Source of the DNA: Cinnamomum chago
Lineage: Eukaryota; Streptophyta; Magnoliopsida; Laurales; Lauraceae
Direction: 5' to 3'
Assembly: GCA_038049695.1 (NCBI GenBank)
Contig: CP142456.1
Span: 18,380,501 to 18,444,500 of the forward strand
Length of the DNA stretch: 64,000 bases
The position numbers and the translations under genes are program-made. This document shows, piece after piece, positions 1 to 11,204 of the stretch (position 1 is the first letter of the stretch; every line of letters starts with the position of its first letter). The notes beneath the pieces were generated by a model. It searched no databases, was not told the origin of the DNA, and saw only the letters and a list, made by a program, of their open reading frames with translations.

Positions 1-455
1 AATTGTATTTTTATTTTTTTTATATTTCTTTTATTTTTACCGACGCACAAAAAACGTCGGTAAAATATTTTTATTTTTATTTTTTTAATAATACCGACGA
101 AAAAAACGTCGGTAATTGTATTTTTATTTTTTTTATATTTCTTTTATTTTTACCGACGCACAAAAAACGTCGGTAACATATTTTTATTTTTATTTTTTTA
201 ATAATACCGACGAAAAAAAACGTCGGTAATTATATTTTTATTTTTTTTATTTTTCTTTTATTTTACCGACGCACAGAAAACGTCGGTAAGATGTTTTTAT
301 TTTTATTTTTTTAATAATACCGACGAAAAAAAATGTCGGTAATGGTATTTTTATTTTTTTTATTTTTCTTTTATTTTTACCGACGCACAAAAAACGTCGG
401 TAAAATATTTTTATTTTTATTTTTTTAATAATACCGACGAAAAAAAACGTCGGTA
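1..455. repeat. 113-bp tandem repeat in the CACTA subterminal region
   Basis: Four head-to-tail copies begin near 1, 114, 228 and 341, so the period is 113-114 bp. Each unit holds two inverted pairs, one with the spacer GCACAAAAAA and one with a pure A spacer, separated by T-rich filler. The copies differ at few positions, so the amplification looks recent compared with other repeats in the window. Confidence 0.85.
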
Positions 456-710
456 AATTATATTAATTTATTTTTTATTTTTCTTATTAATTTTACCGAC
501 GAAAAAAAACGTCGGTAAAAAATAAAAAGACGTCGGTGAAAATCATGATTTTACCGACGAAAAATTAATTCGTCGGTAAGGTATTTTCTTTACATTTTTT
601 TGCCGACGACTGACCGACGAAAAAAAAAACGTCGGTAAAACCTTTACTGACGTTTTTTGGACTTTTAGCGACGAAAAAAAACGTTGCTGAAGGTGTAATC
701 TGTTGTAGTG
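1..710. mobile_element. CACTA-type transposon, right-hand end only
   Basis: The stretch is packed with short inverted pairs of the form TTACCGACG...CGTCGGTAA, the subterminal repeat pattern of plant CACTA (En/Spm) transposons. It ends in TGTTGTAGTG at 701-710, the inverse of the CACTACAACA terminus seen at 28162 and 55762. The other end lies left of the window. CACTA elements duplicate 3 bp, so AGA at 711-713 should be the target duplication, but the left copy cannot be seen. Subterminal pairs of this kind are the binding sites of the TNPA-type protein in characterised CACTA elements; that role is inferred here. No coding sequence is visible in this part. Confidence 0.85.
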
Positions 711-833
711 AGAGAAGGGACTCTGTTTCGCCAAGTCGAGGAGGCTGAAAGCATTCTCCAAAGGAAGACTCAAGAGTACGAGCAACGACAGATTCTTTGG
801 GAAGAGCTTCCCCGTACTGCAGATGGATCGTGA
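711..833 (+). pseudogene. Short open coding-like fragment, origin unknown
   Basis: Directly after the CACTA end a 40-codon open stretch reads into a stop at 831. It is charged and probably helical, with EEAESILQRKTQEYEQRQ in its middle, as in a coiled coil. It lies antisense to the gypsy element to its right. Some Tat-lineage elements carry an antisense reading frame near their 3' end, and this could be such a remnant, but it could equally be host sequence. I do not recognise a family. Lysine-rich, A/T-biased sequence follows to about 1100 with nothing else recognisable. Confidence 0.3.
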
Positions 834-1189
834 CGTTCTGCTACTTTTTATGGGAAGATCTTGAAGAAGCATGGCCTAGAAACTTTAGAGGCCACGGGTC
901 TGCTCGAGGAGTTGAGTCTTTGGTTGAAGACCATGTGAGACTGAGCTCCTGATTCTTGTAACAAACTTTTTTTTTTTTTTTTTGTACCCGTGTATACACA
1001 CATATTTTTTGGTACTCTTTCTTTTGAAGTGCTCGTGGACATTTCTTTTTAGCACTTCTCGTTTTGTATTCCTTCTTTTCACTCAAATTCTTTTGTGATA
1101 AATTCAAGCAATAGTTAAATGAGAATGTTTGTTTGGAAATTTGATCAAAAGTTTGTCATTTTGTAGAAAACCTTTTGTCAAATGGTTGT

Positions 1190-1790
1190 TTTGGCGTGAA
1201 AGCCGAATTTTGAGATTGTATGGAAGCCAAAATTTGGGTCGGCATGGAAGCCGGAATTTTGAGGTGTAAAAGCCAAAATTTGGGATGGCATGGAAGCCGG
1301 TTTTGTTTGTGGCATGGGAGCCAAAAATTTTGAGATGGCGTGAAAGCCAATTTTGAAATGGCGTGAGAGCCGAATTTTGTGGCATAGGAGCCGAAGTTTG
1401 GGATGGCATGGAAGCCGGTTTTGTTTGTGGCATGGGAGCCAAAATTTTTGTTTGTGGCATTGATAGCCGGGATTTGTTTTTGGATGGAAGCCGAATTTTT
1501 TTTTTGGCATGGAAGCAGAAAATTTGTGGCGTTTATAACCGATTTTTTTTGTGGCGTTTATAACTGAATTTGTGGTGTTTATAGCCGATTTTTGGCATGA
1601 GAGCCGATTTTTTTTTAAAACCAAGTTTTGTTTTGTTGGCGTGAAAGCCAGGTTTTGTGGCATTTATAGCCGATTTTGTGGCATTGATAGCCGATTTTTT
1701 GGGTGAGAGCCGGGTTTTTGGCATTTATAGTCGATTTTTGGCGTGAGAGCTGGGTTTTTGGCATTTATAGCCAATTTTTGTGGAATTTAT
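1190..1790. repeat. Minisatellite with GGCATGGAAGCC-type units
   Basis: Roughly 20 to 25 degenerate copies of a short unit such as GGCATGGAAGCCGAATTTTG, with variants GGCGTGAAAGCC, GGCATTTATAGCC and GGCATTGATAGCC. Unit length varies from about 20 to 35 bp. The apparent open frames here, rich in Met-Pro-Gln or Phe-His-Ala, are by-products of the repeat. Minisatellites of this kind are known from the 3' non-coding part of Tat/Ogre-type elements, which fits the neighbouring element. Confidence 0.8.
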
Positions 1791-1811
1791 AGCCGAGTTT
1801 TTGGTTTTCAA

Positions 1812-2260
1812 AAATGCAAGTATCGACTAAAAGTCGTCTCCCTGCTGAATGGTTTTGTAAGTATTGATGGAATGTCGCCTCCTTGCTCATTCGTTGCGAG
1901 TATCGATGGAAAGTCGCCTCCTCGCGAATTTGGGCGCAAGTATCGACTAAGCATCGCTTCCTTGTTTTTTTCAAAAATTTGGTTTTGTGGGTTTCGATTG
2001 AATGTCGCTTCGCCGTGATTTTTGAAATTTGAGGTCCCCTTTTTTTTATGGACCTCGGTTTTTTGTTTGAATTTTGGGTTTGAGGATATCAACTGGAATG
2101 TTGCGTCTCCGCGATTTTTTTGAAATTTTGCAAGTATCGACAAAGTGTCGCTTCCTTGCAGTTTTGAAATTTCGAAAGTATCGAATGGGGTTCCCATCCT
2201 TCCGATTTTTGGGTTTTGCGAGTATTGACTGAGCGTCACTTCCTAGCGGTTTCTAAAAAA
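1812..2260. repeat. Second minisatellite, TATCGA...GTCGC units
   Basis: About nine degenerate units of roughly 45-60 bp with the core AAGTATCGA...AAAGTCGCCTCC and a T-rich spacer. It follows the first minisatellite without a break and is unrelated to it in sequence. It probably belongs to the non-coding 3' part of the gypsy element, which reads on the minus strand. 2260-2520 is T/G-rich and holds nothing I can name. Confidence 0.7.
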
Positions 2261-2614
2261 CCTTTTTTTTTTTGTTTAAAGACACGAGGGTCGTAAATTT
2301 TGACTTAAAATCGTTTTTTGTTGTAAAAGTCAGGGTGGACTAGGGTGGAAATTCCTGAGTCCTGATTTTGTTTCAAACCATAAATTTTGGGTTCAAGGGT
2401 TGAAAATTTGGTCAAGTCGGGGAAGAGGCTCCTAAACTTGGATTTTTGGAATTTTTTTTTTTAACAATGAAACTATGAAAGTAAGCATTGTTTTGAAATT
2501 TTAGAAATCTCAACATAAGGATGAAAAATCTAAAAGAGGTGGGTTTGACGAGCGAGTACCTGAGGATAGGCTTTGGCCGTGGAAGCACTGCTCTGACCCA
2601 ATGGCGTAAGTCTT

Positions 2615-3470
2615 CAAGGGTAGTACCGCTTCAAGAACTTGCCGTTGATAGGCAGCATACATCTGTCGCCTTCCATGTTCAGAAGTGCGTATGCGCCGTT
2701 GGAGAAGACTTTGTCAACGACGAAGGGTCCCTCCCATTTTGGTTTGAGTTTGCCTTTGGATTTGTGGGCAAAAACTATTGGCTTTTTTACCGCAAGAACC
2801 AAGTCACCCTTTTTATAGGTGCGTTGCCTGAGCTTTTTATCGAAAGATCCTGCCATGCGCGCTTGGTACAACTCAATGCTTTGTAAGGCTTCGAGCCGTC
2901 TTTCATTGAGATTGTCCAGTTCTTGGAGTCTCAATTTGACATTGCTTTCTTGCGTCATGTCATTTTGCAAAGATACCCTTAAGAAAGGAATTTGTACTTT
3001 CAAAGTGACAATAGCTTCGCATCCATAGACCAAAGAGAACGGTGTGCTATGGGTTGGTCCTCGAACGGTGGTTCGATAAGCCCACAAAGCTTCAGGTAGT
3101 TTATCTCCCCAGTCTCTTTTGTGACTAGAGACCATTTTCTTGAGAATTTTGCAGCGTGTCTTGTTGAAGGCTTCTGCTAGTCTGTTTGCTGCTGGATTGT
3201 ACGAAGTCGAAGGACAACTCTGGATTTTGTATTTGTCGCAAAACCTGTAGAATTGGTGATCCCGAAATTGCGGTCCGTTATCATGAACGAATATTTTAGG
3301 TATGCCGAAGCGACAAATAATGTTGATGCGCAAGAATTGAAGGACTGATGAGGTCTTCATTTCACTGAGCGCAAATGCCTTTGACCAATTGGAGAAATAA
3401 TCCGTAGTGGTGAATATGAAACGATGGCCTTTGCTTGACGGGGGAGAGATAGGACCTATGATGTCCATAC
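2615..3470 (-). pseudogene. Gypsy integrase part (fossil)
   Basis: The integrase core is recognised by DIIGPISPPSSKGHRF near the start, the VHDNGPQFRD block containing an active-site Asp, and the later LAEAFNKT block containing the Glu. It continues into a C-terminal domain with KPKWEGPFVV and LNMEGD, usual for Tat-lineage integrases. Part of the fossil element described above and not a host gene. Confidence 0.85.
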
Positions 3471-3784
3471 CCCAAGCTTCGAGCGGCCATGAGATTGCTG
3501 TGGGATGTAGTCATTCTGGAGGCATATGAACATAGTCTCCATGAACTTGGCATTGGTGGTAGCGTTTAGCAAATTGCATGGCGTCAGCTACCATGGTAGG
3601 CCAATAATATCCTAGCCTTTTTATCTAATCGTAGAGCTTGGGACCATCTTGATGAGCTCCACAAAGACCAGCATGTACTTCTTTGAGTGTTTCCTCGGCC
3701 TCTTGTTGTGACAAGCAGCGCAGAAGTACCCCATCGAAGGATTTTCTGTAAATGAAAGTTTGAGGTTCGTTTTTGAACGCTTAC

Positions 3785-4737
3785 CCGTTCTTTTGGATCT
3801 TTAGGGAGGATTCCGAACATAGTGTAATAATGAACGGATCTCTCCAGTTGCCGATTGGAGATTTGAGGATGGAGATCCGACTTCTGGCCAATAGGTGGCA
3901 TTCAGCAACTGCTTGGTGTGTGTTAAGAGGAGGGAGAATCCTTCTTTGACACACTGTAATTTGCATGTTTTCCTTTTCCTGGATCGCCATGGATGCGGCA
4001 AGTCCGGCCAGGGCATTTGCATGGATGTTCTCACCTCTGAGGATATGGATGATGTGACAGATGTCAAACCTTTGGCGAAGTGATTGTGCCTTGTTGTAAT
4101 AAGGCAACAGATCAGGCTTCTTGACTTCAAATTTCTGATTCATCTGGTTGACGATCAGTTGAGAGTCCCCAAAGACTTCCAGCATGGTGATGCCAGATTC
4201 GAGAGCTAGTTCCAGTCCTACGATCAGGGCTTGGTAGTCAGCTGCATTATTTGAGCATGGTTCCAGTAGCGAGAAAGCATGTGGAATCATGTGCTTATTG
4301 TGGCTAACAAAGAGGATGCCAACTCCCGAGATCAGCTTTCTTTTTTCATTTGTCCTGGTTACACCGTCAAAGTACATGTCCCAGGAGGCATTTGGTGAGA
4401 AAGTCTCCACGTTGTAGACAGGATCGTCTGGGAGATCATCCCTCAGTGGAGGATCTTTAGGCAATGGATGCTCTGCAAGAAAGTCTGCTAGAGCTTGGCC
4501 TTTGATTTTCTTTTGTGGTACATACCTGATATCAAATTGTGATAGGAGGATGGACCATTTTGCTAGTCGGGCATTGAGAGAACCTACTTTTGTGACCAAA
4601 ACTTTTAAGAGGTTGATCCTTGAAATCAGGTAGACTGTGTTTGAAAGGAGGTAGTGACGTAGCTTTTGTACGACAAACATCACTGCAAGGCATTCTTTCT
4701 CGACTGGAGAGTAGCGATGCTCCTCACCTACTAGCAT
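3785..4737 (-). pseudogene. Gypsy RNase H plus archaeal-type RNase H part (fossil)
   Basis: The first part, with EKECLAVMFVVQKLRHYL and GQALADFLAEHPLP, is the ordinary RNase H that follows gypsy reverse transcriptase. The second part, with WDMYFDGVTRT, NAADYQALIVGLELAL and VFGDSQLIVNQ, is a second RNase H of the archaeal/plant type. The pair is diagnostic for the Tat lineage. Confidence 0.85.
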
Positions 4738-4881
4738 ACGACTGAGGTAGTATAGAGTAGCTTCGCTTCCTTTGTCATTCTCTTATGCGAGCAGAGCGCC
4801 CAAGGAATGGTCGAGAGCTGTTGTGTACAAGATGAATTGTTTTCCAGTGGTTGGGACAGCCAGCATAGGAGGTTTAGTCAG

Positions 4882-6609
4882 CTATGATTTGATGTCTTGA
4901 AATGCCGCTTCAAATTCAGCATCCCAAACAAAGTTCACGCCTGTCTTCATTAGGCGAGAGAATGGATGACACTTTCCTGAGTGATTGGAGATGAATCGTC
5001 TGATGTATGTCAACCTTCCTTGAAGTCCTTTCAATTCTCTTAAGGTCCTCCGAGAAGGCATTTTTAGAATAGCCTTGACTTTGATGGGGTCAAGTTCTAT
5101 TCCAGCTTTCCGGACTATGAATCCAAGAAACTTACCCGATGAGACACCGAAGAAGCATTTCAGCGGATTCATTCGCAGTTTGTGTTTGCGAAGTCGGAGG
5201 AAGACTTCCCGAAGGTTTTTCAGATGGTTTTCTTTTCTTCTACTGTTGACGGCGAGGTCATCAACGTAACATTCAACCATCTTGTGTTGCATATCTTGGA
5301 ATATCTTCATCATAGCCCTTTGATATGTGGCACCAGCATTTTTCCGACCAAATGGTATGACAGTGTAGCAATACACGCTAAATGGGGTCCGAAATGATGT
5401 GTGTTTTTCATCTTCAGGATGCATCTTTATCTGATTGAAGCCAAAGAATCCATCCATGAATGTCATTCGCTCAAACCCATAGGTGTTGTCAATCATCACC
5501 TCTGGTATGGGGAGCGGGAACTCATCTTTGGGGCAAGCACCATTTAGGTCTCTATAATCAATATAGACCCTGATCTGCCCATTTTTCTTTCTCACGGGGA
5601 CAATATTGGCCAACCATTCAGGATGCTGTTCCTCGTGGATGAAGCCAACGCTTTTGAGTTTTTGAACTTCTTGTTCAATTTTGTCCATCAAGTCTGGACG
5701 TAATCTTCTTTGGCCTTGTTTGACAGCCTTGATGTCTTCTTGCAGATTGAGTTTGTGGATTGCTATTTTGGGGTCTAAGCCAGGCATTTCAGCATAAGAC
5801 CATGCAAAACAATCAACGAACTCACGAAGAAAAGAGATATACTCGGGTAACTCATCATCCTTTATATTCTTTCTTATGAATACAGGACGCGGGTTATCTG
5901 GTGTTCCCAAGTCTATCTTTTGAATAGGATCTTCTGTTGGAAGGTTCGAAGGTGGTTCCTCCACAATATTTTCGGAGGCTTCCAACTTAACGAAACCTTC
6001 TGGAGTTTCAAGGGCATTTTCAGGCCAAGGCTTTGTTTCTGGCCATGGGTTTTTAGGACCGGTGATCTTCTCAAGGCTTGCTATGAGGTGATCCCAATCA
6101 CCTGTTGAAATTGGGTCGAAGTAAAGTACTTCTTTTGGAGACGATGACTTTTCTGGGTCAGAACGCCACATGTCTGTATCACCGGATAATTCCTCTTCAT
6201 CATCAGAGAAATCGTACCAATTGGTAGAGCTTCCTAGATCCTTGACGGGTGATTCTTCAAAGGGATATCCAGGGAGATCAATGTCTTCAAGGACATGAGA
6301 TCTTAAGGCTTGGTCGGCAAATCGACTCCTCAGCATTTGTGTCAACTGTCCCATGGGCGCGTTGGGATCATACCCCAACCCATGTGAAGATCTTTCTACA
6401 TGATCGTAGAGTCTCCAATCTTCCAGTTGACTTTTGGTTAAGGAGGGCCCCAGTGGTGTGAGAATATAGCGACCTTGCCCCAGATTGACTGGCTTTTGAA
6501 TGTCATAATCCATTTTCTTCATAATAGCTTGTGCCATAGGACTATATAGAAATAGTTGAGGCATGGAAAGATTCAAGCTTGTGCCTTCGTTTTGGAAAGA
6601 TTCAAGCAT
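4882..6609 (-). pseudogene. Gypsy reverse transcriptase part (fossil)
   Basis: RT blocks are plain: KKNGQIRVYIDYRDLN, PLPIPEVMIDN, the VIPFG block, and the catalytic VECYVDDLAV, followed by FLGFIVRKAGIELDP and the tether QGRLTYIRRFISN. The upstream third is an acidic, Pro/Glu-rich linker typical of Tat polyproteins ahead of RT. This belongs to the fossil element on the minus strand. Confidence 0.9.
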
Positions 6610-6775
6610 GGAATTTGATAAGGAAGCTTCTGATCTATGGAAAAAGAATGAGATTGGTTGTAATTTTTGTGGTAATCCCGGCTAGAACGGGTACCTCTAC
6701 CAACTTCAAGAGCTTCTTGAGAAGGGTCTTCATTTAGAAGATCGTCCTTGAGATCCAAGGGTTGATCCTTCTCAT

Positions 6776-9241
6776 TTACTGAAGATGTGTCGCAGCAGAG
6801 TCACCATCCTCAGTGATTGCGTTACATGGAGCATTTTCCAGGAACAAGTCCTGAACAGCATCCAGCAACTTTTCTCCTTTATTGAGTAATTTGTCGGTCC
6901 AGACATCTCCTATGCGGTCAGGTATCTGAGACGAATTGACCAGGTCTCCATCGGCTGAAATTTCTTCATGATGATCAGTCGAAAGAGCTGTGAGTTGCGC
7001 CGTCACGGTTTCAGGGGACGAAGGCTGAAAAGATGTTATCTCAGTGGAAGTCACCCGAGAAAATGTAGCTCCAGAAGATATACTATCAGGTGTAGCCGGA
7101 GAGTACGTGTCTTCGGTAAATGATGCTTCAGAGGCACTATCATCCTGAACTATCGCATTGCAAGTTACCCTGATGGGAGATCCCTCCAGAGTGGACTGTT
7201 GGGAGTCGGACTCATCAGCAGATGTGAGAGGATCATCTATCCAACAATTTTCTCCATTTTCAGGAGTTGAAGGAGGAGGTACTTGTTGATTTTTAGGAAC
7301 TTTCGGTTCCGGATTTTGATCGTGGAGATCTTGCTCTTGTTCTAAGGCAAGGCGCTGCAAGATCCTCGCATGCTTTTCAAGATCAGGCATGTGAGCCAAA
7401 TCTTCTTCGTCATCTGCCCCTTGTGGTTCAATACGATTGGATTCCACTAGAGCGTTGAAGGGTACTGAGTCAACAACATCTTCTTGAACAGCCTCTTGGT
7501 CTTCTTCATCATCAGACCAGGATTCTTGTTGCCTATATGGGTTATACCAGATTACCGGTATAAGGTGAGATTCGGGAATCCATTCTTCATCGGAGAGGTA
7601 TTCTCCTGTTTCAAGGGATTCTTCCCACTCGTCGGTGTCACTGGCGGTGTCATTGGACTCGTATCCATCTATGGAGAATCCAATCAACGAATTGCAAGAG
7701 TATAATGCCCCCTGCGTAGTTTCATTTTTGAATTGAGGTGGTATGAAATCACCAAGGGTGATTTTTCTTTCCACCTTCGAAGCCTTGGATCCTTCCGTTG
7801 CCCCCAGTGAAGCATTGGAAGAGGTCTCTGCCCTTTCCAGGATTTCTTGCTTTGATTGAGCTTTCTCCTGCTGTTTGAGCTTGCGGAGTTGTCTCTTGGC
7901 TTGCCATCGTTGGTCGGCGGTAGGCTTTGTTTTGACAATCTCCCAATTTTCATCTTCAAGGAGATCGGGATGCACCCATATAGGTTGTCCGTCAAGTGTT
8001 GAATAAGGGACCACCTCTTAGGACGTCTAGGTCATTTTTATCACCTTAAAGGAAGTAGCGGTCTCCTCCTTTGGTGATTTTGAAGTTTGTCCATACGACA
8101 CCAAGTTGACGGAGGCAGACCCATAGTTTTTGTCAAAGGTGATGACTCCGTTTTTCCACATCTCGTTGATCTTCTCTCTCACAATAAAGCGTTGATTGAG
8201 AAGATGTGAGATCATCTGGTGGTAGGGACAATACCTAGGATCGTTGGTTTTGCCAACATCTCCTGATCTTTTGGGCTCAGGCAAGGTGAGTTTACCATTT
8301 GCTACAAGAGCCTCGAAGATTTCTTCAACATCTTCGTCGAACGGGTATTTTTTCTCTACTCGTTCTCTGAAGGCATCAGAGAGTTCAGGTTTCTTATCTG
8401 CAGCTTTATTTTCAGCTTTCTTTGGCTGCTGAGGAGCTGGCTTGGTTTGCACATTAAGAACCTCCTTTTTCTTTGGCTTTGAGGTCGTAATGGTAGCCGG
8501 CTCTTTCTTTGATGACTGCTGACTGTTGAGGTCTTTGATCACCGTTTCAGCCTCCATGGAAGCTTCTAGGAGTTCTCCCAGGTTCTTTGATTTGTTGTCG
8601 ATAATCATGGAGCGAATCCTTGCTCTCATGTTGTTACGGCCGATGTCAATGAGCGACGCTTGTGGCAGCACATCTGAGCACTTGTATGCCATAGCCTTCC
8701 ACTTGTGAATGAAGTTGTAAGTTGACTCATTCTCCCTCTGTTTTAGGCTGCAGAGTTGTGCCGTAGTAACTAGATGATCCTCACCTTTGAAGTGGGTCAG
8801 GAAGCGTGTCTTTAGCATGGCCCAATTTTGGATGGAGTCCTCTTGCAAAGTAGAGTACCAATCGAAGGTCGTACCTTTTAGGGTACTTGCAAAGAGACGG
8901 ATCTTGAGGGCATCTTGATCCGCGATAGCTCCCGTCAATATCTTAAAGTGGATGACGTGCTGTCTGACTGAACATTTCCCCGTATATGTTTGGAGAGTAG
9001 GTTGTTTGAATTTTGTAGGGAACGGGACCGAGTCCATCCATAAGGGATATGGACTATTCCCTTTGGGCCAAGAGAGAAGCCGGGTAAAACCCCTGTGACT
9101 CCTAGGTGGTAGCACAAGTGGACTCAACCTTCGGTTACTGAAGAAGGGGGTACTGGGGGTTGATACCAAGACATTTAATTCTAGAAAAAGGGAGGAACCG
9201 TGGTCCTGACCACTCAAAAGTTTGTTAAAACTCATTTTCAA
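6776..9241 (-). pseudogene. Gypsy gag and acidic linker part (fossil)
   Basis: The gag portion is identified by PFPTKFKQPTLQTYTG, FASTLKGTTFDWYSTL and LKQRENESTYNFIHKWKA, the conserved retrotransposon gag core of Tat elements, followed by a Lys/Pro-rich tail and CPYHQMISH. A long acidic region with runs such as SWSDDEEDQEAVQEDVV follows toward the polymerase. The right limit of true element sequence is uncertain because the first 60 or so residues do not resemble gag. On the minus strand a TATAAATA at about 9286-9294 sits just ahead of this frame. Confidence 0.75.
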
Positions 9242-10590
9242 GTGTGGTGTGTATATGAAGTATAGAAATGATGTGCAAATAAGGTTATTTATACACCCAA
9301 ATTTTCACAACTATACAAGTGTGAAGTGATTCACATTTCTCTTACAAAAAAGGCAGTACAATCTCTAGATGGTAATTGCATTCTTATGGTACCCACCGTC
9401 ACCTTTATTTTTTCCATTCCTGTGCGCCACACATTTGCAATCCAAGTGGTTCATTTTGTTTATTGGGCTAATAAATACCAAAACCTCAAGCTTATTATCT
9501 TAAATCTTTCTGGATTTTTAGTAATTTGTGAAAAAGTCGAAGTCTACATATCTAATTTTCTTTCACTTTTATGCCGGACTCTAATTCACGATCCAAAATA
9601 TTCAACATGGATTTTGAGAAATTTGTGAAAATGTCCAAGACTGTCTAAATATATCGAAAATCATTGGAATTACTCATTTACTCAATTGAAAATAGTGATT
9701 TTGACAAACATGATAATGTGGTTCACATGTGCAACATTTGCATATGTAGCATTTACATGTCATTTTTATTTTCCCATCGCATGCGTAAAAGCCAAACAAC
9801 CATATAAGGATTTGTTGTTCCGGCCAAAAACAAAGATATACATCCATTAAACCAGACCCGGATACATTTAAATGATAAAAAAAAAAAAAAAAAAAAAAAC
9901 ACAGACGAATCTGAGTTGATGCTTATATGCTTGCCATACTCTTATTCGCAAATTTTTATTTTTTGTAAAAACACTGTGCAATTCTTTCATAATAAAATCT
10001 AAAAGTAACTAATGCTTGGAACATCAATTCATGAGGAGCCAGTGTTTTTGTGAAAGTTCGGAATGATTATAGGTAAGCTTCATGTATGAAACTCGGAGGC
10101 ATTTTCAAAAGTGTGTTTGCAGTAAGATTCCACATATATATTTGTAAATTTTAACATTATGCTGAAGTTTGACAAGGGGATGCTCAATTGATTGTCAATC
10201 CCGCATGTCACTCAGCTACCTACATTTATCCTTAGATATGCTACTATTCGCACCTGTGTTTGCTTCCCTTCACTTTGTGGGCTTCTATTTCCACTTGTAT
10301 AAGTTATCCTTTCCAGTTTGTGTGCTTCCTCTTCCCACTTGAATGCAACTGCATGATAAGAGCATGCATGTTTAGTTAAACTCCAAGGACTTCTAAGACT
10401 CTGTACTTCTATAAGTGGATATAAATAAAGAAAAACAACGACAGAACAACACAGAACCCCAGTGCATAAGAATTTTAAAGTCTCATCTACATCCTATATT
10501 ATGTCCCTCAGTCCTCACCTCTAACTGAGTCTGAATTTATCATGAGTTCCTATATATATATTCTATAAAAATAAATATGCCGACACGTTT
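9242..10590. other. AT-rich stretch without recognised features
   Basis: No open frame with recognisable content, no terminal repeats and no RNA gene seen. A poly-A tract of about 22 bases lies at 9877-9898. The longest open frame (9326-9628, plus) is AT-driven and shows no family motif. Confidence 0.6.
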
Positions 10591-10599
10591 CTTATTAAA

Positions 10600-10900
10600 A
10601 GAACGGATTTGACGGATCCTGTCCATTTCTTGGCCGAGCTGAAATCCTCTGCTCTGTGAACCAGACCAGACAGTCCACTGTACATGCTGAGTATCCATGG
10701 CATCCTTCAACCAGGCAGAGGTCCCTTCTTGTTATGGGTCCAATAGAAATGGTCCAGTAATCAACTAGCTGACAGACCAAAATCATAAAACTAGAGTCTA
10801 GGAAAATCATGAGTATGGATTGGCACCTAGTATCCCGTGTTTGGAAGGAGTGAACCCACGGGCTCCAGCCTAAATGAAAATTCAAACAACTTAAAATAAA
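10600..10900. repeat. Upstream part of duplicated CTNIP unit 1
   Basis: This stretch resembles 43185-43300, upstream of the second CTNIP gene: both share GAAATCCTCTGCT, an AGACC(A/C)...CA block, CATG followed by GAGT, and the CCTTC(A/C)A block in the same order. It places the left part of the duplicated segment about 1.5 kb upstream of the first gene. The 96-codon minus-strand frame here has no counterpart at the other copy and is not called a gene. Confidence 0.55.
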
Positions 10901-10920
10901 TATCTGCCATGTTTATAAGA

Positions 10921-11091
10921 TGTATTTAAATTTTACTCTAAAATGAGTTGGTCCCATTGTAAAATTAAGTATGTCATTGATGACACAATTAATGAATATG
11001 ATTAGTAATGCATAAGATAATGTTAATCATATTATCAATGATATGCTCAATTATGGTGTGACAAACTCATTTTGGAATAAATTTGAGGACA
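10921..11091. mobile_element. MITE-like element with about 33-bp terminal inverted repeats
   Basis: The left end TGTATTTAAATTTTACTC and the right end, read in reverse as TGTCCTCAAATTTATTCC, pair over about 33 bp, including CAAAATGAGTTTGTC. The 171-bp interior is AT-rich and codes for nothing. A related half-copy is at 45515-45600. No clear target duplication was found, so the superfamily is open. It sits in the far promoter of the first CTNIP gene. Confidence 0.6.
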
Positions 11092-11204
11092 TCCATGAAC
11101 AGGGGCAGCACTGATTTTAAGTGGCTCGGATTCTCAATAACGGAGTTCCACTGTGGATTAAAGAGGCTCGCCAGGACCGGGACGACTCTGTTTCTCTGTA
11201 GTGC

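Larger units (their letters stand above)
1104..9241 (-). mobile_element. Ty3/gypsy LTR retrotransposon, Tat/Ogre/Retand lineage, fossil
   Basis: On the minus strand the order is gag, a long acidic linker region, reverse transcriptase, RNase H, a second (archaeal-type) RNase H, and integrase. This order defines Ty3/gypsy, and the added archaeal-type RNase H marks the Tat lineage. Minisatellites follow the integrase, as in Tat relatives. I could not identify flanking LTRs, so both limits are approximate. The element is broken at several places, is old, and should be inactive. The CACTA element ending at 710 lies just beyond its 3' side. Confidence 0.85.

Noticed and set aside
1-455. Regular spaced repeats resembling a CRISPR array
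   Set aside because: AT-rich plant DNA with inverted transposon motifs and repeated, not unique, spacers.
1104-2239. Minus- and plus-strand frames of 60-160 codons over the minisatellites
   Set aside because: The residues repeat with the DNA units and all frames are similarly open.
8027-9241. A domesticated gag gene with its own promoter (open frame, TATA box ahead)
   Set aside because: The frame is simply followed by the rest of a Tat-lineage element in the same orientation; one TATA match is not enough to argue for a host gene.
10595-10885. 96-codon minus-strand frame
   Set aside because: It lies in the duplicated upstream flank of the CTNIP genes and is not kept open in the other copy.
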